The notes: generated from the sequence alone by a model not told the origin. A stretch of 24,998 nt of DNA from an uncultured Clostridia bacterium (GCA_946539105.1 CAMNHG010000009.1:1-24998), one strand, 5' to 3'; shown: positions 8,676-17,834, numbered from the stretch's first letter. A program made the numbers and translations.

Positions 8676-10184
8676 CTAACCCTTTTTTTGTTTATTTCGC
8701 TTGAGTGCAGACCGAAATGCCCATAACGTCAGTTCCCGATCAAAAATAAGATCCAGAATCAGAGTCACGGCACCGAATACCAAGACGGACAGAACGGCGT
8801 TTTTGAACCAAAGCAGCAGGGTTGCGGAGCCGGTTGTATCGACAAGACACATCAGTCCGACGGACGCCGCCATCGCCGCAAGCGAGATTGCCAGCCGCTT
8901 GAGGGATTTGTAAATCGGTCGGTGGACGACATGCTTTTTCAGATAAATGATCATATATACCATGCGATAGGTCATTCCGATGAGCGTTCCGACCGCGATG
9001 CCCTCCAGTCCGAACCAGATTACAAGCGACACGGACAGCACGATGTTGATGGCCGCTTCGATATATGCGCTCAGGGAGGTTTCTTTAAATCTTCCTGCCG
9101 CATAGATAACAGAAACATACGGATCGCGGACACAGTAGATATATTCCGCAAGAACGATGATTGTTGAAAAAACCGGGCGAAAATAATCCGCGTCGGTGAC
9201 GCCGTGTGTATATATCATGATAAAACTCGGCAGCAGATAAATGCAGCACCCGAAAACGACCGTTGACACGTTGAAAACAACAAATTCATACAGGTCGAGA
9301 TAACGGTTTGCCTTTATGGTTTCTTTGACCGAGATAGCCTTGCCGATAATCGGCGTAAAGGCATGGGAAAACGATTTAAAAAACTTCTGTATATGCTCAA
9401 CGATCAAGAAGTACACCGAGTAAACGGAAACCAGCTTCAGATTTGTAAACACAGAGAGTACGACTATATCGGTGTTTGCATGGATAAAATAGGCAAAATT
9501 CTGACCGAAGCAGGACCAGCGCTGTGACAGTGCTTTTTCATCAGGCTCAACATTTTTGTCAATTTGATAGTGCTTTTTGACATACGCGCTGTAGATGATG
9601 GGCTGCAGGATAAAGAGCAGCGCGCTGGCGAGCTTGACGATATGCAGCTCAGGCCACAGCTTGATTGCGACGAACACCGTGATGATGTTCAGGGTAGTGA
9701 TGGCGATATTGACCAGCTGGACAATATACATCTTGTGATCTGCCTGCAAAAGCAGCTTGTAGTTGATGGAAAAGCAATACTGCACAAAGGAGCCGACAGC
9801 AAGAATCAGCGTAAGTGAAAAAACATAAACCCACGAATAATCCGATTGGATTAAAAACGGATATACACATCCCAGCACAATTGTATAGCCAAGGAAGATA
9901 AAGGCTATTTGGTTGAAGAAGCGGTTGGAAGCCTTTAAAACGCGGCTGAGCTTATTGTTATCGCTTTCCGCGAGAGGCTTGTAGAGCGACGCCAAAACAA
10001 CGCTGCCGATACCTCCCTCCACCAAAGCGATATAGTTTAAAAACTGTGTGATGGATGAAACCAGACCGTTCGCCTCTGAGCCGAACGTACTCAGCAAAAG
10101 CCGCGGAACGATTAATCCGCTGGCAATGGTTACCAATTGAGAGAGTGTGGTACAAAGAATATTCAAAAACGCCTTTTTCTTCAA
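8676..10184 (-). CDS. Wzx-type polysaccharide flippase (MOP/MATE superfamily)
   Basis: A 502-residue, strongly hydrophobic protein with about 12-14 helices. It matches the oligosaccharide flippase family: N-terminal LVTIASGLIVPRLLLSTFG followed by ANGLVSSITQFLNYIALVEG, then a later GLEGIAVGTLIGMTYRMVYM typical of the C-terminal domain. It would flip the undecaprenyl-linked repeat unit across the membrane. The start is TTG 10184 (TTGAAGAAAAAG), supported by AAAGGA about 8 nt upstream. It lies 19 nt after the polymerase gene and 5 nt before the pyruvyl transferase gene. Functional assignment rests on family and operon context; the substrate is not visible in sequence. Confidence 0.9.
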   Translation of the reverse strand: MKKKAFLNILCTTLSQLVTIASGLIVPRLLLSTFGSEANGLVSSITQFLNYIALVEGGIGSVVLASLYKPLAESDNNKLSRVLKASNRFFNQIAFIFLGYTIVLGCVYPFLIQSDYSWVYVFSLTLILAVGSFVQYCFSINYKLLLQADHKMYIVQLVNIAITTLNIITVFVAIKLWPELHIVKLASALLFILQPIIYSAYVKKHYQIDKNVEPDEKALSQRWSCFGQNFAYFIHANTDIVVLSVFTNLKLVSVYSVYFLIVEHIQKFFKSFSHAFTPIIGKAISVKETIKANRYLDLYEFVVFNVSTVVFGCCIYLLPSFIMIYTHGVTDADYFRPVFSTIIVLAEYIYCVRDPYVSVIYAAGRFKETSLSAYIEAAINIVLSVSLVIWFGLEGIAVGTLIGMTYRMVYMIIYLKKHVVHRPIYKSLKRLAISLAAMAASVGLMCLVDTTGSATLLLWFKNAVLSVLVFGAVTLILDLIFDRELTLWAFRSALKRNKQKKG

Positions 10185-10203
10185 GGTAACAGTCCTTTCA
10201 CAT

Positions 10204-11490
10204 TCATTTTGTCGGTGCCTTAAGTTTGCGGGCTTTCAGGGGAGGTCGCAGGCGTGTTTCGTCCTTAGCGGCGATATAGCTGATGATTGCGATATAAAAC
10301 GCGGTATCAAAAAGCCTTTGTCGATCCAAAATATTGAGCATCAGGCAGCATACGATCATATATCCGACGACAGAGGTCAGAAAAGCCCTGTCCGCGTATT
10401 TGTTTTGCACAAAGGTCACGCAGAGCTTGATTGAGCGGAAAAACAGCGACCCGTAAATCAAAAACGAAAGCATTCCAAAGGTAAAGAAGCCTCCGAGGAT
10501 ACCGATATCCTCCATCCAGTAGGTCAGGTTTTTGCCCCGCGTCAACAGTGCCGCCGCCCGAGGACTGTAGCTGTACAAAAAGCCCAGACCGATGACATAT
10601 TGAAAACCTTCCATCAAGTTCCAAAAATAATCTATTGTCAAAAGACGCGCCTTATTGGAGCTTCCGTAATCAACATTATCAAATGAGAACGACGCAAAAA
10701 TCGCGTCCAATCCTCCGAGCGCGATAAACATAATCCCTGCTGTGGCAAGCAATAAAATGCGAATCAGCTCCCGTCTGTTGCTGTCGGTAGACGTCAGGTA
10801 AACTAAAAGTACCGTAATAATGATGACGATCTCCAAAAAACGGTATTGCGTAATAAAGACAGTAAACAGAATCATTCCCACTGCGGGTATGATTGCCTTT
10901 CGCTTATGCTCCACAAAGAACTCACACAGCAAAAAGCACAAAGAAACGCCGAACAAATAGCTGATGTCCATGCGCAGCACACCGTTTCTGACCCATTTTT
11001 CAGAGTGCTTGAACAGCAGCTTTTCAAACAGAATTATGCCGTGGTAATTATACAGATACCATGTGATTGCTTTGATACACATGATAACAACGACCAGTAT
11101 GACGATTTTTTTCAAAAACTTTTTGTGGGTCTTATCCCTGTAGAATATGTAAATCAAGGGATAGGCGAACAAGGGAAAGAAATACGGCATGACAATGGCA
11201 AGCGTTGACATAAACTTGTATCCGTACCAGATTACGGATACGACGCTCGTCAGCAATACGATCGGTATATAGATAATGAAAAAACGGTTGGCGAATCGAA
11301 TTTGATTTTTAAACTCCGGACTCTTTTTAGGAATGATTAGGGTCATGATTGCCAGCGTCACGGCGATACCGCCGATGATGACGCGAAACATATCGGTATT
11401 GCCGGAAGGCAGAACAATATCAAGGTATTCCAACATATACATAGATACAATGATCAAAACCGCTTTATAAATTCTTGACAAAGTTATCAT
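10204..11490 (-). CDS. Wzy-like O-antigen/exopolysaccharide polymerase (predicted)
   Basis: A 428-residue integral membrane protein with about ten predicted helices and a long extracytoplasmic loop near residues 250-320 (region of SFDNVDYGSSNKARLLTIDY). Wzy polymerases are poorly conserved, so the call rests on topology, length, the flanking Wzx and glycosyltransferases, and the absence of any other polymerase candidate in the operon. It would join repeat units on the outer face of the membrane. The start is ATG 11490, preceded by GGAAGG. A 79-nt gap with a small tandem repeat separates it from the preceding glycosyltransferase. An O-antigen ligase-like function is the main alternative. Confidence 0.75.
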   Translation of the reverse strand: MITLSRIYKAVLIIVSMYMLEYLDIVLPSGNTDMFRVIIGGIAVTLAIMTLIIPKKSPEFKNQIRFANRFFIIYIPIVLLTSVVSVIWYGYKFMSTLAIVMPYFFPLFAYPLIYIFYRDKTHKKFLKKIVILVVVIMCIKAITWYLYNYHGIILFEKLLFKHSEKWVRNGVLRMDISYLFGVSLCFLLCEFFVEHKRKAIIPAVGMILFTVFITQYRFLEIVIIITVLLVYLTSTDSNRRELIRILLLATAGIMFIALGGLDAIFASFSFDNVDYGSSNKARLLTIDYFWNLMEGFQYVIGLGFLYSYSPRAAALLTRGKNLTYWMEDIGILGGFFTFGMLSFLIYGSLFFRSIKLCVTFVQNKYADRAFLTSVVGYMIVCCLMLNILDRQRLFDTAFYIAIISYIAAKDETRLRPPLKARKLKAPTK

Positions 11491-11539
11491 ACATTAGCCT
11501 TCCGTTTACTGTCAGAAAACCGGTATATCCGGAAATTGT

Positions 11540-11559
11540 CGAAATTATTCGAAATTATT
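11540..11559. repeat. 10-bp tandem repeat in an intercistronic gap
   Basis: CGAAATTATT occurs twice head to tail (11540-11549 and 11550-11559), with a third partial copy (GGAAATTGT) just before. It lies in the 79-nt gap after the glycosyltransferase stop on the minus strand. It probably arose by slippage; no function can be supported. Confidence 0.5.
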
Positions 11560-11569
11560 TCAGTGTTCT

Positions 11570-12736
11570 TCAAAATGTTTCGTTGACGATTTGATCAACA
11601 ATTTTATCAATATCGGTACTGTCATAAAACAACTGAAGATTCTTTTTCATCTCTGCGTGGTTTGCGTCTACATAACGCACCGCGTCCGCAATGGTTTCAG
11701 GCTTAAGATCGCGGCAGCAAACTCCGATATTGAACTTTTCAAACGGGGTTCTGAGTCCCGGGACATCGGTTCCGATCATCGGAACATTCTTGCCCGCGTA
11801 CTCATAAATTTTGTTGGGAGCGCAGTAAAGCGCGTTGAATGCCGAAAAGCCCTTGACTCCTTCTACCGCGCCGGGGTGATACGGCAACAGAGCGATATCG
11901 GCATGCTCCAAAAAGCGCAGATGATACGGCGGGTTGAAAAATCCCATATAGTTCACGCAGTCATAAGTATTGCAAAAGCGTTCAAAGTCGCTTGAATCAT
12001 TGAATTTCAGCGGACCGAACAGATATAACGCATACTCGTCTTTGATGGTTTCTATACCCTTTGCAAAGCTCTCGATATCGCGATCCGGATCCAGAACACC
12101 CAGATAAATCACGATTTTTCTTTTTTCCTGCTTCATTTTTTCGATCACGGGCTTCATCTCATTCGTGATCTCCGCGTCTGCGGTATCATACGGCTTGTTT
12201 GGCAGCACATACGGCGTCCTGCTGAGATTCCAGCCGACTTTTTGAATATAGGCGCGGTTTTGCTCGGGAACAACGACCTTCCAAGCCCTCCTGCCTACTT
12301 CGTCGACAGGATATTTCAGGCGCTTTGCTCCGTAGTACAGCGGAAAGGTGTCGGTCAGTTCCATCAGCTCCATCACATGGCGGTCGCTGTATTGGAACAG
12401 CTTTTTTCCAAGCGTCCTGACAGCCAAGGGATTAACGGTCCATACGATATCGCCGCTGCCGACCTTTGCCAGCTCCTGCTGAAACGCTTTGGTCTTGATG
12501 CTTCTTTTCCGCAATCTGCTGATGATATCTCGTTTTGAAGTAGTGCCGATCTCTACAGATCGGAACAAAGCACTGTCACTGATGATTGCGGGCAGATCCT
12601 TTGTCCCTTCGCTGATAAGCTTAACCTTGTATCCGTTATTGAGCAGGCACTCGATCAAATTGAGCACCGGCGGATAATACATCACATTCTCATACAAAAA
12701 TACGTTGATGGTGTTGTTCTTATTAAATCTAAACAT
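11570..12736 (-). CDS. Glycosyltransferase, GT-B fold (GT4/GT1-like)
   Basis: A 388-residue protein with a divergent N-terminal half and a recognisable nucleotide-sugar-binding C-terminal half: IVIYLGVLDPDRDIESFAKG, then FLEHADIALLPYHPG and PNKIYEYAGKNVPMIGTDVPGL (about 305-330). That last stretch matches the KIYEYxAxGxPVI motif of GT-B enzymes. No signal peptide or clear membrane helix is seen, so it is probably peripheral on the cytoplasmic face. The start is ATG 12736 with GGAGA upstream, 23 nt after the preceding glycosyltransferase gene. It should add one sugar to the lipid-linked repeat unit; donor and linkage are not predictable from sequence. Confidence 0.85.
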   Translation of the reverse strand: MFRFNKNNTINVFLYENVMYYPPVLNLIECLLNNGYKVKLISEGTKDLPAIISDSALFRSVEIGTTSKRDIISRLRKRSIKTKAFQQELAKVGSGDIVWTVNPLAVRTLGKKLFQYSDRHVMELMELTDTFPLYYGAKRLKYPVDEVGRRAWKVVVPEQNRAYIQKVGWNLSRTPYVLPNKPYDTADAEITNEMKPVIEKMKQEKRKIVIYLGVLDPDRDIESFAKGIETIKDEYALYLFGPLKFNDSSDFERFCNTYDCVNYMGFFNPPYHLRFLEHADIALLPYHPGAVEGVKGFSAFNALYCAPNKIYEYAGKNVPMIGTDVPGLRTPFEKFNIGVCCRDLKPETIADAVRYVDANHAEMKKNLQLFYDSTDIDKIVDQIVNETF

Positions 12737-12759
12737 TTATCTTCTCCACGTCCAAACTT

Positions 12760-13944
12760 CTATACCGATCCGTCTATCAGTGCCTCATAGTCCTTGATGC
12801 AGGCGGTGTTGTCATAATCGTGCTCGTTCAGATATGCCGAATAACGTTCCTTATCCCCTGCCATCTGCTGAATTCCGTCGGCGATGGCAGTACCCGTCAT
12901 ACCAACGACGATGCCCTCCGTATTGCTGACCTGATCGCGAACTGTCGCGTAGTCAGTGGATACGATTGGCGTGCAGAGGATCTTTGCTTCGTCCAGCACA
13001 ACGGATTTTCCCTCGTAACGTGAGGTCTGAACCATGATGTCTGCGTTTGAAATGTACGGATAAGGGTTGCTTCTGAGCCCCAAAAAGGTAAAGCAGCCCT
13101 TGAGCCCCAGCCCATCAGCCGTCTGTTCAAGCTCCTCTTTCAGCGGACCGTCGCCTAGTACAAACCAACGAAAGCTCACGCCGCGCTCCTTCAGCTTGGC
13201 GGCGGCTTCTACTGCCAGATCAAAGCCCTTGAGCTGCACAACTCTGCCGATCGAAACAAGTGTCAAGGCGTTGTCCTTGACATATTCCGGCGGATAAAAC
13301 GCCTCGGCAAGTTTTCGGATCGTTTTCGAGGAATTGATATTCATCAGCATATAGCATTTATCGGCAATCGGCGGGAACAGCTCCTTGAGGATGTTGACAC
13401 ATTCATCTGATATGCTGACGACCCCGTCGACACGGCTTAAATATGCCAGATCAATCTCTCTGTCCGTATTTACCTTTGAATAGTCCGTATGAATCCACGC
13501 GAGCTTTCGTCCGGCGGACACCTTATCGACCAAATAGTAAAGCTGCTCGACCTGTAAATAGGAGATTGCGATATCATAGTGCTTTTTCAGCGGCGGGATC
13601 CTCTTTTGATAGAAGTTGACCCAGCGGTACTGACGACTGCCCTCCAAAGAAGCAGTGCGCTTTCTGGATAGAAAGGTAAAAAGGAAATGCTCCAAGCTGA
13701 GTATGGGGTGCTTTATGCTCAGCTGCTCCTTTCTTTTTGTCGCGTACAGGCATGAAAGCTCGTCTCCGCCCTCGATCATATTAACCTGAGGCGGTACAAG
13801 TTCCAAAAAGCCGCCCTCCTTTTGAAACAGAAGCAGATCGACCTCGTACTTATCATAATCAAACACCTGCAAAAGGTTTATCAGGCTTCTTTCCGCGCCG
13901 CCGTGCCGCAGGCTGCTCATCACAAACAATACGTTCTTTTTCAT
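12760..13944 (-). CDS. Glycosyltransferase family 4
   Basis: A 394-residue GT4 retaining glycosyltransferase. The N-terminal lobe begins VLFVMSSLRHGGAERSLINL, the usual GGAER acceptor loop. The C-terminal lobe has LVSIGRVVQLKGFDLAVEAA, FVLGDGPLKEELE and SRYEGKSVVLDEA, which contains the E-x7-E motif of the family. The start is ATG 13944 with AGGAAAG about 5 nt upstream. It lies 60 nt after the preceding GT4 gene. It is expected to extend the undecaprenyl-linked repeat unit in the cytoplasm. Donor specificity is unknown. Confidence 0.92.
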   Translation of the reverse strand: MKKNVLFVMSSLRHGGAERSLINLLQVFDYDKYEVDLLLFQKEGGFLELVPPQVNMIEGGDELSCLYATKRKEQLSIKHPILSLEHFLFTFLSRKRTASLEGSRQYRWVNFYQKRIPPLKKHYDIAISYLQVEQLYYLVDKVSAGRKLAWIHTDYSKVNTDREIDLAYLSRVDGVVSISDECVNILKELFPPIADKCYMLMNINSSKTIRKLAEAFYPPEYVKDNALTLVSIGRVVQLKGFDLAVEAAAKLKERGVSFRWFVLGDGPLKEELEQTADGLGLKGCFTFLGLRSNPYPYISNADIMVQTSRYEGKSVVLDEAKILCTPIVSTDYATVRDQVSNTEGIVVGMTGTAIADGIQQMAGDKERYSAYLNEHDYDNTACIKDYEALIDGSV

Positions 13945-14004
13945 ATTCTTTCCTACCGTCTGTATCAGTTTATCAGGCGGGTATATCGCCCTTTCAATAA
14001 AGCG

Positions 14005-15087
14005 TCAATTCGCCTTTCCGGCGCCTTGGATGAGTGAATTCCACTCCTCGTAAATTCGAGAGGATTCGATAAAATCCGTGCTTTTCTTCGCAAGCTCGCC
14101 CATTCGCGCTCTTTTTGACGGATCCGACATCAGCTCAGTCAAACACTGATAAAGCCGATCAATGTCGCCGACAGGAAATAAACAGCCGTTCTCTGAGTCC
14201 GAGATCAGCTCGGAGGGTCCGAACTCACAGTCGGAAGAGATACACGGAAGTCCGGCGTACATTGCCTCGCACAAAACATTGGGGAAGCCCTCGTAACGAC
14301 TTGATAAAACAAAAATACCGGACCGCTTCATTTCGGAAAAGACCGTTTTAGTCACGCCGCACAGCTTGATTCGCTGCTGCTGCCCCAGCTTTGTGATCAT
14401 ATCCTGAAGCAAATCATGCTTTTTACCCTGACCGTATATATTCAGCTTCCAGTCGGGATACTCCTGCGCTGTTCGCGCAAACGCGCTTATCAGGGTCTCA
14501 AAATCCTTTGCCTGCTCAAGTCTGCCGACAGAGATAACCGTTTTTGTTCGCTCGGGCGCGTTTTCGGGGCACTGAGAATCCAGCTGCTCCCGGTCAAGCG
14601 GGTTTGCGATTACAAAAATCTTTTTGGTAAGGTATTTGGGATAAGACGCCTTTGCCCTGTTGGTCTGGACGCCGACCATATCCGCCATGCGATATAGCTG
14701 ACAGCTTAAATTGAACACAAATGCAGATTGGCTCATCCTTCGGTTGTTGCGGTCGCAAACGATGATTTTTGATTTGGTGAACGGTGCCGCGAGCGCCAGC
14801 ATCATATTGGTTCTGCTTAAAAACGAGATTACAACATCCGCTTTTCGCTTTTTCAGCTGTCTGCGCATATCTTTGTAATCCCTGAGAACCTCACGGAGCC
14901 TTCCGCTCCCGGTGTTGTTACAGCGGTTAATCTCGATTTTCGGATCGACCTCATAAAACTGCGGCCTTTTTTCAAAGGTAGTGATGCTCACGTCATGACC
15001 CTGCTCAGCCGCGTTGCGCGCAATGTTTGTCAGCACGTGCTCGGCACCGCCGCCCGAAAGGCTGCTGATAAAAAAATCTATTTTCAT
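14005..15087 (-). CDS. Glycosyltransferase family 4
   Basis: A 360-residue GT4 enzyme starting at ATG 15087 (MKIDFFISSLSGGGAEHVL). The open frame runs 70 codons further upstream, but that part lies inside the preceding gene and is arginine/serine-rich, unlike the family. The start chosen gives the ATGA overlap (15084-15087) typical of coupled translation and the standard family N terminus. C-terminal motifs are SVGRLEQAKDFETLISAFA, NIYGQGKKHDLL and SSRYEGFPNVLCEAMYAGLP with E-x7-E. The SGGGAEHVL/EGFPNVLCEAM pattern is close to the capsule GT4 group. It acts in repeat-unit assembly; the sugar is not determined. Confidence 0.93.
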   Translation of the reverse strand: MKIDFFISSLSGGGAEHVLTNIARNAAEQGHDVSITTFEKRPQFYEVDPKIEINRCNNTGSGRLREVLRDYKDMRRQLKKRKADVVISFLSRTNMMLALAAPFTKSKIIVCDRNNRRMSQSAFVFNLSCQLYRMADMVGVQTNRAKASYPKYLTKKIFVIANPLDREQLDSQCPENAPERTKTVISVGRLEQAKDFETLISAFARTAQEYPDWKLNIYGQGKKHDLLQDMITKLGQQQRIKLCGVTKTVFSEMKRSGIFVLSSRYEGFPNVLCEAMYAGLPCISSDCEFGPSELISDSENGCLFPVGDIDRLYQCLTELMSDPSKRARMGELAKKSTDFIESSRIYEEWNSLIQGAGKAN

Positions 15088-16241
15088 GATTGACTCCGGT
15101 TCTCCGCAACGACAGAATAATAATCCACCACATCTCCCGAAAAGACGCGGAGCATCTGGTCGACTACGGTATCCCAATCGTACTTTTGAAGGATAAAATC
15201 CTGTGCCTGCTCTTTGTATGCTTTGACAACGTCCGGGTGCGACAGAAGATGATTGAGCTTTTGATACAGATCCTCCGCGTCGCCTTTTTTGAACCATTCC
15301 GCCTTATCCTCGACAACCTCGGTGTTCTCGGGAATATCGCTGACAAGACAGCAATTTGAAAAGCTCATCGCCTCCAAAAGAGCGCACGCCATACCCTCAA
15401 GGTTACTGGGCAAGGCAAATAAATAGGCGTTGGAATACAGCTCCGCAACAGCGTCGCCGCGCACAAATCCGGTGAAGATGATTCTATCGTCGCCATTTGC
15501 CAGCTCGGTTAGCGAGTCATAATATGCCTTGTTTGACTCGGCGCCTCCGGCAATGACGAGCTTTTTGTCCGTCTTGCATCTTCGGTATGCCTCGATCAGA
15601 TATTGAAGCCCCTTCTCCGGTACAATGCGCCCGAGAGAAAGCACATAATTGTCCTTTTCCAAGCCGTATTCCTTGATCAGCTTGGGCTCAAGAATCTTCG
15701 GCAGATCGATGCCGTTTGCAAATTTGACCGAATTGACGCCGTATCTGTTGTCGATATACTGCTTCATGTTTTCGGAAAGGACCATACATACGTCCGCCTT
15801 TTTCGCCGCCATTTTCTCGCCGAATTCAAGATAGCGCGACGCAAAGCCGCCCCACTTATCGCGCTGGCTGTCGATACCGTGCAGCAAGGCGACGGTTCGC
15901 AAGCCGAACAGCTTTGCGAGGGGAATCATTGCGCAAGAGCCGGACGCGTTATAGCTGATACAGTCATATCTTGCGAAAACAGCATGCATGGTTGCGAGGA
16001 ACGAATAGATCGGCACGCTGGAGGAGCCGCTAGTAGTGGGCACGGTAACAATGCGGACGCCCTTGTACTCCTTGCGTTTTATGTTGTCATATTCTTTTCC
16101 GAAAACGTTATGTCCGCCCCGGTTATAGGCTGTCACGCTATGGGAACGGTTTGTCATGCGCACCGCCTGCTGCTCAACGACTTTCTCAACCCCGCCCTCG
16201 TTGGATGGGATCCTTTTATGGCCGATGAAAGCAATTTTCAT
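15084..16241 (-). CDS. Glycosyltransferase family 4 (IGHK-type, possible rhamnosyltransferase-like)
   Basis: A 385-residue GT4 enzyme. The preferred start is ATG 16241, 7-10 nt after GGGAGGAATG, beginning MKIAFIGHKRIPSNEGGVEK. An upstream in-frame ATG at 16277 would place the ribosome binding site inside the coding region. The IGHK-x-IP...GG-x-E opening is typical of capsule GT4 enzymes that often add the second sugar, including beta-1,4-rhamnosyltransferases. C-terminal motifs are VLSLGRIVPEKGLQYLIEAY, LVIAGGAESN and SNLEGMACALLEAMSFSN (E-x7-E). It overlaps the next GT4 gene by 4 nt. The rhamnosyl suggestion is weak because no dTDP-rhamnose genes are in the window. Confidence 0.92.
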   Translation of the reverse strand: MKIAFIGHKRIPSNEGGVEKVVEQQAVRMTNRSHSVTAYNRGGHNVFGKEYDNIKRKEYKGVRIVTVPTTSGSSSVPIYSFLATMHAVFARYDCISYNASGSCAMIPLAKLFGLRTVALLHGIDSQRDKWGGFASRYLEFGEKMAAKKADVCMVLSENMKQYIDNRYGVNSVKFANGIDLPKILEPKLIKEYGLEKDNYVLSLGRIVPEKGLQYLIEAYRRCKTDKKLVIAGGAESNKAYYDSLTELANGDDRIIFTGFVRGDAVAELYSNAYLFALPSNLEGMACALLEAMSFSNCCLVSDIPENTEVVEDKAEWFKKGDAEDLYQKLNHLLSHPDVVKAYKEQAQDFILQKYDWDTVVDQMLRVFSGDVVDYYSVVAENRSQS

Positions 16242-16278
16242 AGAAGCATTCCTCCCGAACAAATCCTCGTTTGTCATG

Positions 16279-16319
16279 TAAGCACCGCGTCCCCGAGCAG
16301 GCCGGTGACGGAGTGCTTA
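16279..16319 (-). other. Intercistronic stem-loop after the Wzz/BY-kinase gene
   Basis: TAAGCAC (16279-16285) pairs with GTGCTTA (16313-16319). After a 2x2 mismatch, CGTC pairs with GACG, giving an imperfect GC-rich hairpin in the 87-nt gap. There is no U-tract on the minus strand, so termination is unlikely. A role in mRNA processing or in setting different levels for the regulatory and enzyme halves of the operon is possible but unproven. Confidence 0.4.
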
Positions 16320-16328
16320 TGCGGTCTG

Positions 16329-17834
16329 TCAATTCTCGCTTTTATCTTTTTTCTTTACTGCTTTATCCTTCTTTTTGTCCTTCTTTTCTTTCTTTTTTTG
16401 CTCTTTCTTTGTTGTTTTATCGTTTGATTCTTTCGACTGCTTTCGCGGTTTTTTTATAAACACAGATATCTTCTGCGCTTCAAGCAGGATATCCTTAAAG
16501 GTTTTGACAGATGTTACGACACAGCCGATGATGCTGATTTTCGATTCCGCCATCAGCTTTGTCGCCGCTTCGATCTCGGCTGTTTCCGTATAGTCATATT
16601 TGACGACAAACAGCGCTGTATCCGCAACCTTTCTCATCTTGAGCACTTCCGCGTCCACGCCGACGGGAGCGCAATCATAAATCACAAAATCGTAGCCTGC
16701 CGCGATTTTTTCAATCATACTCAACATCACATCGTTCAACGATATAGACTTGTCCGAAAGGATGACGGGCAAAAGATCCAAGCACGCGCCGATATGATGA
16801 ACAGCGTCTGTTTCATCGGCGTCGCCGTAATAAACCGCGTTCAGGGTGTTTTCATATGGTATTTGACCGCCGAATACGGAACTCAGAATCGGGTTTTTGA
16901 AATCACAGTCGACCAACAGCGTTTTGACGCCGCTTGAGGCGATTTCTCTGGCGATATTGGCGGTTATCGTGGTTCGACCCTCATCGTGGACGGAAGATGT
17001 GATCATCAGCCGCTTTAAGCCCATGTCCTCCATATGGTTGGAAAGAACATGAGAAATGGAAACAATACTCTTTTTCAGCTTGTTTCCTTCCTCAACAAGC
17101 GGGACGCTGTCGGCAATGCCGCCGTCATATGGCACGGATCCGAGCAGCTTCATGGAATAAAGCGGCTCGATATCCTTGACGTTTGTGATGACAGGGAATA
17201 CAAACAGCTTTAATATGCAAAGTCCTATCGCTATAGCGACTCCGATCAGAGCGCATATCACCCAGGTCGAAGTGCTGACCTTTCCGCCGACAATATATCT
17301 TGACGCAGGCGGATTTACCACGGAAACATTACCGATATTCAAGGTTTCCAAAAGGATTTTACCGGATACGCCATTGATTGCGTCCAGAATTCGAACGCCC
17401 TCGGAAGCACTCCGCCAATACAGTGTCAATTCGATGATCTGCGTCTCGTTATACTGACTCAGAGAAAGATTGGTTTGGATATCCCTGACGCCTACGCCGA
17501 CAAGCCCTGCTTCGTCGATTGCCGTCTGGAGCAGCCGATCACTGCGAAGAATGTAGATTGCGGAATCGGTGATTTCCTGCGCAAGATACACGTCCTCGGA
17601 ATCGGGATTGTTATTCTTTGAAAAAGCATAGTTACCGCCTTGGGTCTTTGCGATGATGGCAATAGAGGATGTGATCTGATACTCCTTTGATATTTCGCCG
17701 CGAAGGAATCCGATGCCGGACAGGATGACGCCAAACACCAAACCGATCAGCGCGAAGATTGCAATCAACCTTCTTCCGCGAAGAATATAATAGAAAACAT
17801 TACTCAGACGAAAGCCTCTTTCTTCCTCATTCAT
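16329..17834 (-). CDS. Wzz chain-length domain fused to a degenerate BY-kinase (CapA-CapB-like)
   Basis: A 501-residue polysaccharide co-polymerase. Residues 1-215 are Wzz-like, with TM1 about 23-42, an extracytoplasmic domain, the NPPASRY pre-TM2 element and TM2 about 188-210. Residues about 250-460 are a CpsD/CapB-type ATPase fold with VDCDFKNP (Walker A', about 308-315) and YDFVIYDCAPVG (Walker B, about 381-392). The P-loop reads SVHDEGRTTITAN (281-293): the invariant lysine of GEGKST is arginine (R287, codon CGA) and the first glycine is Asp. The C-terminal about 40 residues are lysine-rich (KKEQKKKEKKDKKKDK) and carry no tyrosine, whereas active BY-kinases end in a tyrosine cluster. ATP-dependent autophosphorylation is therefore doubtful; a structural role in chain-length control is more likely. 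The start is ATG 17834, overlapping the upstream gene by 8 nt. Confidence 0.9.
   Translation of the reverse strand: MNEEERGFRLSNVFYYILRGRRLIAIFALIGLVFGVILSGIGFLRGEISKEYQITSSIAIIAKTQGGNYAFSKNNNPDSEDVYLAQEITDSAIYILRSDRLLQTAIDEAGLVGVGVRDIQTNLSLSQYNETQIIELTLYWRSASEGVRILDAINGVSGKILLETLNIGNVSVVNPPASRYIVGGKVSTSTWVICALIGVAIAIGLCILKLFVFPVITNVKDIEPLYSMKLLGSVPYDGGIADSVPLVEEGNKLKKSIVSISHVLSNHMEDMGLKRLMITSSVHDEGRTTITANIAREIASSGVKTLLVDCDFKNPILSSVFGGQIPYENTLNAVYYGDADETDAVHHIGACLDLLPVILSDKSISLNDVMLSMIEKIAAGYDFVIYDCAPVGVDAEVLKMRKVADTALFVVKYDYTETAEIEAATKLMAESKISIIGCVVTSVKTFKDILLEAQKISVFIKKPRKQSKESNDKTTKKEQKKKEKKDKKKDKAVKKKDKSEN

Noticed and set aside
15088..15297. 70-codon N-terminal extension of the second GT4 gene
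   Set aside because: It lies wholly within the preceding glycosyltransferase gene, has Arg/Ser/Cys-rich composition, and the ATG at 15087 gives the family N terminus and an ATGA overlap.
15603..16427. 274-codon plus-strand frame
   Set aside because: It is antisense to a GT4 gene and the lysine-rich tail of the Wzz/kinase gene; its Phe/Leu-rich end is just the complement of the lysine codons.
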